This document shows positions 22,001 to 32,168 of a stretch of 64,000 nt of DNA, one piece after another. Made by a program: the position numbers and the translations under genes. Source of the DNA: Flectonema sp. DT1601 (lineage: Eukaryota > Euglenozoa > Diplonemea > Diplonemida > Diplonemidae); contig OZ025854.1 of assembly GCA_964019425.1 (NCBI GenBank), forward strand, positions 62,001 to 126,000. Direction: 5' to 3'. The notes under the pieces are model-generated. The model made no database searches. It was not told the DNA's origin and saw only the letters and a list, made by a program, of their open reading frames with translations. Numbering within the stretch: position 1 is the first letter of the stretch; each line of letters starts with the position of its first letter.

Positions 22001-22808
22001 TTGAACACGTTAGCATGTCTTGATTTTGTTGAGCTGCCTCTGACTTTGACACGGTCACACTTGGTAAGAATGATGCATATTCATTCATGACACTAACAGC
22101 GTATGAAATAGTAGAGAACAGACTTGAAAAGTCAGCCACAGAAGTGTTGAGTTCCCAATCCCTGACATTTGATTTTTCAACGAGATATTTTTCAGCTTTT
22201 GATATCTGGTTAGTGATGTACACTCTCACCATGAAACCCACAACAACAATCACTGAGAGGAGTGGAATCAAAATCCATACCACTACTATTGCTTGAATAC
22301 TACTCATTTCTTCAGAATTTTTGAAATCATCACTACATGAAATATGAAATATTGACATGGCGCTGTTTATAGTTTTGTGATGTGTCTTTTGACTTTCTGA
22401 GATGCTGAAGTCGGAATTTGTTTCGATGACTCGACTTGTTGAATCCAACAACAAACATCTCAAATATTTATTACTCGAAGGAGGAAGTAATTTATAAAAA
22501 TGAACGAAGACACCACCAGCAGCTGAGAACGAGAATATTGATTCCACGTCAACAGCCGTATTCGTAATCGAGAACTCACTCGAGACAATCGAAGTATTTT
22601 GAGACAGCAAACTATTAACTAACAACAAACGCTGTTCAACTTGATTATAAACCAAATCAACCATCCCAACTGTCGCAGCTTCTCTCCATCGATCATCAAG
22701 ACTCTCACATGATTCCCTCAAGAACACTCCACACGGAATAGCTATGATGAGATATGCTAAGTTCAAACCGCAAATTATCAAAACATCTACTCGTTGAAAT
22801 TTCCCCAT
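19044..22808 (-). CDS. Cyclic-nucleotide-gated channel with degenerate cyclase domain
   Basis: A 1254-residue membrane protein. Helix at 8-29, an extracytoplasmic segment to about 168, helix at 170-198, a linker, then a cyclase-like domain at about 318-500. That domain keeps the fold pattern (GTVIGATGELLYAYW, GGVALGPSLFG, YSVIGSVTQGAYLGACL) but lacks the metal aspartates and the N-x-x-x-R pair, so it should not be catalytic. A six-helix channel unit covers about 700-940, with a pore reading ALFGYGHRLP (GYG at 903-905, potassium-type filter) and a C-linker. A cyclic-nucleotide-binding domain ends the core: FFGEMALLYGTRRNATV, Gly1085-Glu1086 and Arg1095, an intact phosphate cassette. The start is the ATG at 22808; the frame's first codon is GTG. 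A TTTTCATTTCAG acceptor lies about 45 nt upstream. Two genes from the ammonium-transporter cyclase. Confidence 0.88.
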   Translation of the reverse strand: MGKFQRVDVLIICGLNLAYLIIAIPCGVFLRESCESLDDRWREAATVGMVDLVYNQVEQRLLLVNSLLSQNTSIVSSEFSITNTAVDVESIFSFSAAGGVFVHFYKLLPPSSNKYLRCLLLDSTSRVIETNSDFSISESQKTHHKTINSAMSIFHISCSDDFKNSEEMSSIQAIVVVWILIPLLSVIVVVGFMVRVYITNQISKAEKYLVEKSNVRDWELNTSVADFSSLFSTISYAVSVMNEYASFLPSVTVSKSEAAQQNQDMLTCSREDTGLGLSKKNSRITFDRNSSISIISSRRGTLDLDYVRDLTDVGTLAKVTAQILCIKFEFSQQLLDGLQQLGNAMLPSVLPVMNDILEIIASHIAKTNGTVIGATGELLYAYWPTPHDTEIINNCSSGMLEALKRNSDDHVVNNYTPIHASGGVALGPSLFGATGVQGLKTYSVIGSVTQGAYLGACLAQQCKLLLTFTKSTILEHRMEEYLPIEVIHCANEEIAYYRSIGSDDTDESITSFRSAFSHYLNGYYGDACDELDHYRMILQEIHQEVAKEQHINLREEPIDLIAMRLQDNLKKLKEFTVANGTPLGELVPANIQVIYPRVLTQECQGGSDNVSDDGSNLSMSTSLSTRHIVQKLKLAKREISMRKSMHRRLSKAISFSTSDSKNTGSGANPLSMETTCDLTDTKTPIITIEQRTADERRSKAMRLLHTWNSLSLLLLIYNSFWVPVRWGFNYRAVHPALTSINFFLDVGIYWVKIYLTLTTPYEEGANIIDDLGKIRHHYVRNGLLLDIVACFPVELLALAWETPHEAMSNPLYRTNRILNISHLPQYFQSFFINRANHSILVKIAKFLICLFFMVHFIACAMAYGLLQENGYQTPFFPHEDFPDYPGDRKYALLVDWTVRALFGYGHRLPVTDAQTTMTAIVACVGVGVYATGIAVIANLLTSLSAYEDQYFRKIDQIRDYIRYTKMNRCIGDEILDYYRYMWKTNRTLSSSDNPMQGLNSELEDKVNIAINVSVMMKVPFLGDMGDSKIRRLVGRLRREVLLPEVFIFKAGDPGDAMHFIGSGRVAVLDAHNNVLAELTAGAFFGEMALLYGTRRNATVKTLDYTQVYTLTKNRFMEFGIEHPESMVEVLTMAERRLGTSAMSPVQKEFFATCFRKKKVIISPKAPLWKRGWLAFQKAKANNTLPAIQRKTITFVESITEIQPEEQTSVESFESSEMIEPATSSTLFLTPGSRELKASPDVTITEVLAVSSDES

Positions 22809-23023
22809 CCATATTATGTACACATCGTATTCAGAAGAGGTGGTTGAGCCTGAAATGAAAATATATAAAAAAAAGTAAGAGAAACGAACTACAAAATCTC
22901 AAAAAAAAAAAAAATATATTAAAAATATAAATTCGAATCGATTTGAAGCTGCAATGTTGGAAAACGGAGCAAGCTGACTAGAGTATCTAACGATAAAACA
23001 AAAACAAAAGAATACAACAGCGG

Positions 23024-24720
23024 TTACGGAACAAACTTCCTTCTACGATTGTCATCTATCGTTGGAATGGTCCATTTTCGGTATTTGTCAACACCCAGAA
23101 TATGACTTCCTTGTTGGTACTTTAAACGATTGAGAGTATCGAGTACGTCAGGTGCTCTGGGTTGGTATTTATTATACACTCGATAGACAGCAGACTCATC
23201 ACCTGCTACTACTAAGAACTTCATAAAAGAATGAACAAGGTTTGAAGTACTTCTGCGCGGCTGACTAATTCGATTTGCTTTTCCAAAAACATCATACGCA
23301 TCGCAGACAAGTTTTTTTATTAAACTGTCGGTTGGTTTTGCACCACACCCCCTAAGATCAACACACTGCTGAGACAATACAGATAAAGCCGTCATGTGTT
23401 GTCTCACAGTTGGTGATTGAATTGATTTCCAAATATTCCAGGCTTTGTCTGGGTATTGATGACTAAGACCTTTTATTATCTTTTCGATATCATCATCTGA
23501 TACCTTCGAACTATCAGAGTCATATTGCTGTCTTAACATCCATGATGGAGGGTTGATTTCGTATTTCTCACACATCTGCATGCAAGAAAAGACACCATCG
23601 GCATCGTTAATTTTTAAATGACATCGTTGTAAATAAATTAAATGATCAGCTGTGATTGGATGAGTCAGTCTGCTTCCCTTGTCGAGGTAGTTGTTAAACA
23701 TTGCGTGGGCTAAGGTAGTGGATTTCTCTGTTTTTTTTTTTTTTTTTTTTAAAAAACCAAAATTTTGCTTTTAGATATGAATAAAAAAAACAAACCTGTC
23801 CCTGCTTCAGCACACCCCTTCAGTAAGTTTTTGAGTACTTCAGGAGTGCTGCAGTGGTTGTCAAGTAGATGTCTGCAGAGATGATGTCGATCAAGACGAG
23901 CGTACCATCTCGCGAGTATGTCCCAGTGCCAACTGGTAACCAGCCCACCTTCTTTTTTAAAGTTTTCCATTACTGAAATGCATTCTATGATTCCCTTCTC
24001 CCAATCGTTGTTTTTCAATGTCATCCCCATCAGCGCTGATATCGTTTTTCCGTCATTAGCAAATTGCAAATTTCTCTCACTTTTCAAAAGTTCTTTAGCC
24101 TCATCAACACTGTCACACACTGTTAGTCTTGGTGCTATTATTTGAAGGTGATTACCCGCACAGCTATCCCAATATCGAGCTGCCTTTTCACGTTCTCCCG
24201 CCCGTTTTAGTGCCGTAAATGGTAATCTGAGGTTCATAGCACTTTCTTCATTCTGTTTTTTTTTTTTTTTTTCCTTGAAAAAAAAAAAAAAAAAAAAAAA
24301 AAGCCTCATATTATAAAGAAAACATACCAAGAATAAAATCATTTCCTTATGGTATAGTTTAGAAACTTCATCCCAACGGTCATCCATTGCAAGGTGGAAT
24401 AAGACGTGGCAATCACATAAGTTATCTTGAACCACTCCTTGTTTTGTTGTCACTTCTCTTAACTTCACCAACTCATCAGTTGCATTTTTACATGCCGATA
24501 ACTTAGTGAATACAGCTCTCCATGAAGATCGTCCAATTTGATGTCCTCTTTTCTCTAAGTGAGTAATCTTGTTGAACATTATTGGAACAATTTCTTCTTT
24601 TAAAAATATCGAATGACGGTATTTATTTAATAACAAAGAAGTCATTGCATCACTCTTAGGACCTTGGGCCTTTGCTCGGCCAATGGTTTCAATGAGATTT
24701 CCTCTACTTCGGGGAATCAT
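23024..24720 (-). CDS. PPR-like helical-repeat protein
   Basis: Three exons, 24720-24328, 24252-23796 and 23727-23024, 517 residues. All joins keep frame. The sequence is built of paired helices such as WDEVSKLYHKEM, LPFTALKRAGEREKAARYW, AHAMFNNYLDKG and PDKAWNIWKSI, like the degenerate pentatricopeptide proteins that euglenozoans use in organelle RNA metabolism and mitoribosomes. I did not find clean 35-residue repeats, so the family call is tentative. Both introns (75 and 68 nt) end with about 18-20 A residues followed by CAG. The mRNA leader between acceptor (TTTTTCAG) and ATG also has a pure A tract directly before the start codon. Confidence 0.75.
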
Positions 24721-25406
24721 TTTTTTTTTTTTTTTTTAACAAGATGTCTGAAAAAGAAAATAAATAACGAAATGACGTATTTTTTTCTTAAAATGTGCGA
24801 ATGCTACACTCGCAGCAGGTATAATATGAGGTAAAAAAAACAATAATAATAAGTGGTACTTGTGGAAACAAGCAATCCAGCATAAGGGGAGAGGAGGAAA
24901 AAAAAAAAAAAAAAAAAAAAAAAACAGAAAACGCAAAAAAGCAGCGCACAAACTACTAACAGATGCTGAGCACAAATGAACTATCGGGGGGAAAAAAAAA
25001 AAAAAAAAAAAATGTTTCGTTTTTTTTTTTTTTTTTTCGTACCGACGGAGTCGGAGAATGAGACTATTCAGATTGAAAAGCCGATATTTCTTATGGTTAT
25101 GATTTATGTTCCCTCGTGCGACAGGATTTTGTCTGCGTTCAACGAAGTATAAGGCTAATCTGAATGGTTTTTTTTTTTTTGGCATGTGAGAGATGAAAAT
25201 AATTTCGACCTCCGTAGAAACAGCTGGTCGGTCTCATCAGCTGAACACAAAAAATAATCAAAACTGATATCGAGCATCAGAGAGGAAAAAAAGTGAACAA
25301 CTCGAGACCTCATCATGACTACAAAAAGAAAAGTATGCAAACCAACTTAATTAAAATAATTGCCGTGGTGGAATGAATATGCACAAACAATAATAATAAA
25401 AAATCA
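24721..25406. other. Intergenic spacer with repeat R1
   Basis: Holds the leader of the PPR-like gene, long A and T runs (24899-24924, 24991-25011, 25020-25037) and a repeat copy at 25039-25167. No other gene is visible. Confidence 0.6.
25039..25167 (+). repeat. Repeat R1 copy with inverted ends
   Basis: 129 bp that reappears in reverse orientation at 42857-42988 at roughly 85-90% identity by eye. Its ends are partly inverted repeats of each other (ATTCAGATT...AGCC against the reverse complement of GGCTAATCTGAAT), and one end has a small hairpin (CCGACGGAGTCGG). Both copies are flanked by T runs in the same sense. It looks like a tiny non-autonomous DNA transposon. Confidence 0.7.
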
Positions 25407-28400
25407 TTAAAGTTCACTAATGGCATCGGAAACACAGGAACAGCCATCGTAGTTAGACAAGTCTTCTACAGGATAAAGCTCAAGACATGTCGCCGGAGTC
25501 CTTTTCATTAAATAGTTTATAATCGGATCAGAGTCACCGTCTGCGATGAATTCTTTCATTAACTCTTCAGTTGAGTAGTATTGACTGTCTGATTTCCAAT
25601 TGAGATTCGGAGGTTTTTTTTGAACATACTCCGGAAGGTCAAAATGATACAATTGGTATCGAGTGTTGGAAAAATTTATTATTTTAAATAAACGACAATA
25701 CGATTTGGTGGACGCATCAGTATACAACAAACTTTGAGAAATACTCCCACCACCACTACTACTACTGCAAGTATCAGTTGGCTTCTCAGACGATGAAACA
25801 ATACAAAATGCACTAATTGTACTCGAAAAACATGACAAAGTAAACGATAAATTTACAACAGGTCCAATGGCTGTTAAAAACTTGTTTGTCGACATTCCTG
25901 TTGACGGAATTGCAGCAACGGGTCCGCTACTCACAGCCATAGAAAGTACAATCTTTTGATTTGATGCTTCTCGATAAGTAATTGTAGCACATCTTCCTGC
26001 TGCTGCATGGTGTTCTTGAGTGCTACCAACAACGTTAAATCCTAATAAGGCAGTCTGACCGCATATCGCAACAACACTTCCTTCACAAGAGTTGCAGGCC
26101 TCAGTAATGAAGTCGGCGGTCTCATTCATATATTTTTGTGATAACCCGCGGAGCTGAATACAGAGAATGGTCCCATTTCTGGATCCGTTTTTTGAGTTTA
26201 GAAGTTTTCTGTCGAAACTGTTTTGATGTTTGAGAGCAGACTCAACGGAACTATTTCTCCTTGAGTTGGTTAGAACGATGTCAAATGGAAGTCTAGTGAC
26301 TCTCTGTACCAGAATAGGATATGAAATAGCGTAGGCACTGACCTTTCCAATCCCTCGAAGGTTGATTCCCCTCACCTCAGAAATAATAAATTCAGTCGTG
26401 TCGATCTGATTAAGTTCTTGCCACACTGAGTGAGATATTAACGTGACTCCGTATTTAGATTCCGTCGACAGCCTCGCTGCTAAGTTTGCCGTCTTTCCGA
26501 GATAGTCACACTTCCCTGTTAAGTCGTTAACTTCTAATACGGCGCTACCGTAAGCGAGTCCTACAGACATCTTTAATCCTTTCCATAAGAGTACATCATT
26601 CATTGTTTCTTCTCTTCCTTCAGACATATTTAATAAAGAGTCAGACCAAGTAGCTTCTAACAATGCGACCTGGGTTTGGCAGTAGCAACGAACAGAGTTT
26701 GCTACCTGTTTTGGTGAAAATAATTGATATATTAAAAAAAAGAGAATGGGGTCATACAGTGGTTGTAAACATACCTCTTGGAATACGCACATGGCTCTAT
26801 CACCGATGATCTTAACTAGGTATCCACGGTGGTTTTTATATAAATTTTTTAATATAGACAAGTAGAGTTTTACTGACTCACATGTAACGCTATTGTGATC
26901 TGACCAAAGTTTATCAGATCCATCAATACAAGTGAAGGACACGACAACATTACCTTCAGGGATATGAATAACATCGAGAGCTTTGCTTAGATTATGATCA
27001 AGGTAGCTGTCGGGTATGTAAGAACGATACCTGTCGATACTTTCTCTGAATGATGATATTTTCTTTAGGAGTACATCTCCGTTGTTTGAGTTGTTCTCAT
27101 CTAAATCGTCAGCGTAGCACTTAGTGAATGCCTGTAAACAGTTTTTTAAATTTTTTCCTTTTGAATGAGGTCCGATCATATCAAGTATCCTACAAAGAGA
27201 ACTCGTTATCTTTCGAAGACGAGAGAGATCCTTCACAGAGAGAGCGTCACTGTCATTCTGAGGATCAGACTTTTCTAACTCAACAGGTATTCTGTATCTT
27301 TGGATTCCAACATTTCCTAACTTGCGATTAAGAAACCAACTTGATAACTTTAAACAGGAAAATGACCACATGACTGTCCAACTTATTGTCACTATTATTC
27401 CCAACATTTGAACGAAAAACTGCTCAACATTTCCAGAAAAGAACAGCCCACCAGTTGCATTCGGTCTGTTTGGATACGTCATTCTAACTCGAGTTTGATC
27501 TGAAATTAAGGCTGCGCAGACACTTCCAAAAACACCTCCACAACCATGGCATACGAATATGTTACAGCCATCAGCTATTCTTAAATTATTTATTAATTGT
27601 CTTCCTGCAAGACAGATGAATGCTGAAATAACTCCAACCAGAACAGACCAGACAGGGTGAGTCACACCAGCACAGCTACTGATACTTGCAATAGCACAGA
27701 CGATAACAGAACCGCAATCTCTAACACTTGTGTATCCCACGACTTGTCCTCTAACGATAAGACAGATGACTGAAACTAAAGGAGCGATCGTTAAAGAGAT
27801 AACGGCATCAGCTGAAGTTTGAAGATTTCCAATTAATGAACATGCGATTGAAGCAAACAACGGGATCTCAAGTACAGCAGCAGCACCGCTTAAGAAAGGA
27901 TTCGACGGCTGTAGTTTATATCTTCCCTCAGGAGAGAATGGATCAACTTCTCTACCATCAGATGTTGTTGCGATGCAAGGCCCTACTATCATTGATAATA
28001 CTACTGATGTGAATCCCGATATGGTGTGAACAAATGACCCACCTCCATCAATAAAACCTGTCTCGTTAAGTTGTTGTAACCAACTGTCTTTTGATCTTAG
28101 CCAGTAGATTAGTATTGGAATTGGAAATGATATCATCATAGTTAAAAATGAAAAAATCAAATTCAATTTTATGATACCTCCGACAGTACTTCCAACAGCT
28201 ATTGTTATGTAAGAACAGCAAACAAACAGAACCGCGTATTCAAACAAATATTGATTTGGATGTGAAAGCATCAACGGTGATTCAGAACCGATCAAGACAT
28301 TACCACTGACACCAGCAGCTTGTAAATACCCCAATGCGTACCACCAAATCACTACTATAGATTGCGATGAAACAATCCTAATAAATATTCTGTTTGTGAA

Positions 28401-30128
28401 CTTCCTTTGTACTGATCCAGCTTCGAATAACAATCGAGAGAACACAATTAATAACGCCAGTAGTAAAGAACTGAATCTCCATGTTAATTCTCTTATTTTC
28501 GATAAATCTAATTCTATGTCTGTTGGAACTGACTGAGGAGAAATGATCCCAGAGAGAGAAGGAAAAAAACATAAAATCACCAACAGAACTAATAAAACCC
28601 ACCCGTAGTCGGGACGTTCTGGTTGGGGATCGTTGCTTTCATGAATATCAATGTTGGAACCCGCTTTGATTGAAATTTTGTGAGATGCTTTTTTATGCTC
28701 CCGTTTGCTATTTGAAAATGACCATTCCCACCAATTAGATTTACGCGGAGGGTACGCATCAGAAGTTACTGAAGACAATTCCAAGTCTCTACCTCCTCCT
28801 ATTCCACACACTTGACTACTAACAGGACACTCAGTACTACGAACACTACCTGAAGCCACACTCGATGACAAGGCTGATTGATTATCAAGTTCGTTTGCTG
28901 TTCCTTCCAGTTCTAAGATACCGTGTTCGGCTATGTCGAGACCAATTAGTTCATCGTGGTAGGATACTCTGAGATTGTTTGTTTTTGATAATATAATTGC
29001 AACAAGGAATGCCAATAAACACCAAGTTGCTAAAACAACGAGACCAAGCAGCTGAATAAGAAGTTGCTCTACACCTCCTCCGAGTAGGAGCCCGTATGAA
29101 TTCGAAGCAACGAGTTGCTGATCAGCGAAAAGCCCGACTGAAATAGTTCCGACTACACCACCACCAGAATGAACAGCAAACGCTCCGACTACATCATCGA
29201 TTTTTAGTTTAATTCGCAATTGCTCAAATAATCTGAACACTAATGGATGCATCAGACCAATAGCAAGTCCAAAATGAGGCCTAACGTAAGTACAATAAGA
29301 TGAACTTCCTACCAGAGAACATAACAAAACACTATTTAGAAACGGTAAATTACAATGTCCATATCTGATTTTTGAATAGGCTACTTCCACAATCACCGCC
29401 ATGCTACTGGTGACTACGGTTGTTATTCCTGAGAGTATTATTATACGAGAATTAGATGAACTTCCGATATTGAAAGCGACCCAACTCACCCAAAGTAGAA
29501 GAGTTCCAAGTAATTGTGATATGTGATCCTGAATTGGAGGAAACACATCATTGTGACGCCTTGGTCCGAGAACTTTTGCGACAAGTATCGCAACGGTTCC
29601 CCCAACGAAATGGACTTGAGATCCTCCTGCGGAGTCGAGGTATCCATTTGCTCCGAGAGATGTTAACCAGCCGTCGCCTTTAATCCAATGTGTTGCTACG
29701 GGGTAGATAATCCCTGCCACGATTATTATTATAATGTAGTATCCCCACAGCCATATTCTTTCTGTTACTGCTCCACTTATTATAGTGACACACGTCGTCA
29801 CGTATGCACATGATTGGATGAATTCTGCTTTTTGAAAATTTGAAGCACCGGTTAAAAAAAAATATGATGTTCCAAAAAACCTATTACCAGTACCGTATGC
29901 TAAAGGGTACCCTATTCCCCACCATACGAATGCTGAGATAGCATAGTCTCCTACGTTCTTAAATAAGATTGATATTATGTTCTTCTTTCTGACTGCACCG
30001 TGCTCGAACAATACAAAACCAACTTGCATTAATCCCAATGGAATCCCAGTTGCCATTAACCAATATCGTTCTACCTCATCGTCAACAGCCAGAGATATAG
30101 AATTACTCACAGTGATGGATTCTATCAT
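25407..30128 (-). CDS. Tandem ammonium transporter fused to tandem adenylate cyclase domains
   Basis: Two exons (30128-26775, 26705-25407) around a 69-nt intron, about 1550 residues; numbers here are for the unspliced frame. Ammonium-transporter domain 1 is at about 10-395: SGAVTER and the twin histidines His173 (SQVHF) and His320 (AVHSGGG). Domain 2 is at about 505-945: His701 (SFVHT) and His861 (VCHGCGG), otherwise divergent. The first cyclase domain is at about 1058-1290: metal Asp1069 and Asp1110, Lys1106 and Asp1208 as adenine-specifying residues, and Asn1215/Arg1219 (TANLAARL). A second cyclase-like domain, about 1320-1500, has lost these. The likely reaction is ATP to cAMP under ammonium control, with the second domain as a pseudo-partner. 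A TTTTTTCTCTCCCACAG acceptor precedes the ATG at 30128. Confidence 0.92.
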   Translation of the reverse strand: MIESITVSNSISLAVDDEVERYWLMATGIPLGLMQVGFVLFEHGAVRKKNIISILFKNVGDYAISAFVWWGIGYPLAYGTGNRFFGTSYFFLTGASNFQKAEFIQSCAYVTTCVTIISGAVTERIWLWGYYIIIIIVAGIIYPVATHWIKGDGWLTSLGANGYLDSAGGSQVHFVGGTVAILVAKVLGPRRHNDVFPPIQDHISQLLGTLLLWVSWVAFNIGSSSNSRIIILSGITTVVTSSMAVIVEVAYSKIRYGHCNLPFLNSVLLCSLVGSSSYCTYVRPHFGLAIGLMHPLVFRLFEQLRIKLKIDDVVGAFAVHSGGGVVGTISVGLFADQQLVASNSYGLLLGGGVEQLLIQLLGLVVLATWCLLAFLVAIILSKTNNLRVSYHDELIGLDIAEHGILELEGTANELDNQSALSSSVASGSVRSTECPVSSQVCGIGGGRDLELSSVTSDAYPPRKSNWWEWSFSNSKREHKKASHKISIKAGSNIDIHESNDPQPERPDYGWVLLVLLVILCFFPSLSGIISPQSVPTDIELDLSKIRELTWRFSSLLLALLIVFSRLLFEAGSVQRKFTNRIFIRIVSSQSIVVIWWYALGYLQAAGVSGNVLIGSESPLMLSHPNQYLFEYAVLFVCCSYITIAVGSTVGGIIKLNLIFSFLTMMISFPIPILIYWLRSKDSWLQQLNETGFIDGGGSFVHTISGFTSVVLSMIVGPCIATTSDGREVDPFSPEGRYKLQPSNPFLSGAAAVLEIPLFASIACSLIGNLQTSADAVISLTIAPLVSVICLIVRGQVVGYTSVRDCGSVIVCAIASISSCAGVTHPVWSVLVGVISAFICLAGRQLINNLRIADGCNIFVCHGCGGVFGSVCAALISDQTRVRMTYPNRPNATGGLFFSGNVEQFFVQMLGIIVTISWTVMWSFSCLKLSSWFLNRKLGNVGIQRYRIPVELEKSDPQNDSDALSVKDLSRLRKITSSLCRILDMIGPHSKGKNLKNCLQAFTKCYADDLDENNSNNGDVLLKKISSFRESIDRYRSYIPDSYLDHNLSKALDVIHIPEGNVVVSFTCIDGSDKLWSDHNSVTCESVKLYLSILKNLYKNHRGYLVKIIGDRAMCVFQEVCLQPLYDPILFFLIYQLFSPKQVANSVRCYCQTQVALLEATWSDSLLNMSEGREETMNDVLLWKGLKMSVGLAYGSAVLEVNDLTGKCDYLGKTANLAARLSTESKYGVTLISHSVWQELNQIDTTEFIISEVRGINLRGIGKVSAYAISYPILVQRVTRLPFDIVLTNSRRNSSVESALKHQNSFDRKLLNSKNGSRNGTILCIQLRGLSQKYMNETADFITEACNSCEGSVVAICGQTALLGFNVVGSTQEHHAAAGRCATITYREASNQKIVLSMAVSSGPVAAIPSTGMSTNKFLTAIGPVVNLSFTLSCFSSTISAFCIVSSSEKPTDTCSSSSGGGSISQSLLYTDASTKSYCRLFKIINFSNTRYQLYHFDLPEYVQKKPPNLNWKSDSQYYSTEELMKEFIADGDSDPIINYLMKRTPATCLELYPVEDLSNYDGCSCVSDAISEL
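26706..26774 (-). other. In-frame 69-nt intron of the transporter-cyclase gene
   Basis: GTATGT at the donor, CCAAAACAG at the acceptor. The length is a multiple of three and it has no stop, so it hides as 23 extra codons. Those residues interrupt the cyclase fold right after GDRAMCVFQE; removing them gives the normal spacing to VANSVRCYCQ. Confidence 0.85.
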
Positions 30129-30795
30129 TTAATTGATGACTTCAGGTCTTTATGTATCCCAACACCTCTGTGGGAGAGAAAAAACAGTAAAAATAATTAT
30201 CTCACTTCACTTTAGTTCTTGTTGTGAACACAGAACTATACTATGACTGCTGTTGTTGTTGTCTTGAGTGGAAAGAATAAAAAGATTAATGTCACCCCAC
30301 TATTTTAAAAAAATAAAGGTGCCTTCATGTTTTGACATAACTAACTCTTTGCCGAAACACTAAATTAATCGCTCTATTCTCTCATGATGCTGTTGTCTGA
30401 CTGAAACAAAAAAAAAAAAAAAAAAAAAAAAATAGCAATAATTTCAAAGAATAAAATAAAATTTATAAAAAAAAAGCAAGCAAGAAACCGTCCCTTATAA
30501 AGAAAACTGACCTGAGCTCGTCAACAATAACAACAGCTGTTAATAATCGTGATGCCTGACAAGTACTTCACTATTGACGCTGTTTTCTTTTTTCTTCTTT
30601 TTTTTTTTTTTCTTCCTCTTCTCTTCTCTTCTCTTGTTAGTTCTCAATGTTCTTTTCTATAGAATTAATTGGTACAAATTAATTAGTTCATTTTTTTTTT
30701 TTTTTTTCTTATTCTTCTTTTTCTCCCCCTTTTTTTCTTCCTCCTGTGAAAGTCAATTTCAGAAACACAGATATAAGAAAGGGGGGTGAGAGGGG

Positions 30796-30839
<44 letters not shown>

Positions 30840-32168
30840 GTCTACAGGGAAAAACAAAAGTTGTCAGAATGACACAGACTTTAATGTGTCATTGAAAAAC
30901 GAGAAGTCAAGTTCCGGTGATCTGGAAAAAAAAAAAAGGGTTAATTATGAATCGAAGGGAGGGTGGAGAAGAATTCGAGAAAATGCTTATATTTATCTAG
31001 CAAAGAAAACTAATTTGATATATTTTTTCTTCCTCCTTCCGCTCCCTATGTGCATTTGCCAGTCAGATTTATTCAAATTGAACTGCAACAGAAGGAAGGG
31101 AAGAAGGGAAGTGGAAAAAGAAAAAAACAATTAGCTAACGTAATGTTGTGTGTTCGTGCACTGAAATCTCTAATTCTGTCAGACTGTGTGAGGGCTAGGA
31201 TTCACCTGTATTTTTTGAAAAAAAAAAAGTCGAAGTTTTTTTTTTTTTTTTTTTTTTTTGGTCTATAAGTATTGTGTGGTAAGAAATGGAAAATAATATA
31301 AAAACGAGGGGGAAAAAAAAAACATGACCTACTAATTTAAAATTTAAAATCGTTGGGGGAAAAATTCCTAATTCCACAGAGTTTCTGAAATCGCCAAACT
31401 CATCATCGGAGCTGAGAATCTCGCTCCAGTGTTATAAAGGGTATAACCGACCCAGAGGTCGTTTCAGAAACTATTTTTTAGTGGAATTAGAAATTTTCTT
31501 TATGGTAAGGAAGAGAGAAAAAGAGAAAAAAAAGGAGGAGAAAAAAAAAGGGGAAAAAAAAGGGGGAAATAAACGAAACCAAATCCAACGTTGCAGCACT
31601 CGGAGCAGAGGACCTGGACCTAATCAGTATAACCGATGTAGACTTCCGTTTCTCTATTGTTGCAAATATTTTATTTTTATTGCTAGAGAGAATCCTTTCA
31701 CCACTTTTTCTTTCTCCCTTTTCTCCCTTTTTTTTTTTTTTTTTCCCGATAAGAAAAAATTGAAAGAGTTTGTTGAAAAGAAAAAAAAAAGGGGGTGAAA
31801 AAAAATGATTTTGAAAATACTACTCAAAGAGCGAACCAGATAAAGAACGAAACCAAAAAAAAAAAAAAAAAAAAAAATTAAAAGACAAATCAGGCAAAAC
31901 GTCAATAAACATTCTGAGCATCGAGACCAAAAAACAATACACAAATGAAGAATTGGGTTTTCAACATTGACAGTAACGATGTTACAATATTTGATATCCT
32001 TCTGCACTCTTAACGTTGACAACATTCTTCTAAATAACTGCAGAGTGTAGTCAGTTCGAATTGATGCTAATTATTGTATTGAATTCCAACTGATGTCAAT
32101 TAATTTAATTAGCAAGGGAAATTGAGTAGAACAACAACAGTTTTAAAAAAAAAAAAAAAAAAAACTCA
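30129..32168. other. Intergenic spacer with homopolymers and repeat R5
   Basis: About 2 kb. It carries the transporter-cyclase leader, A/T runs including one of about 40 A near 30798-30838, and a MITE-like repeat at 31355-31499. No convincing gene. Confidence 0.6.
31355..31499. repeat. MITE-like repeat R5, copy 1
   Basis: About 145 bp with inverted ends: CCTAATTCCACAGAGTTTCTGAAA at the left is matched in reverse complement by TTTCAGAAACTA...TAGTGGAATTAGAAA at the right. A second copy is at 56230-56371. The interior differs between copies. Size and ends fit a short non-autonomous DNA transposon. Confidence 0.65.

Noticed and set aside
25155-25340. 61-codon frame on the minus strand with Met-rich start
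   Set aside because: Low-complexity, borders repeat R1, and lacks any acceptor in proper position.
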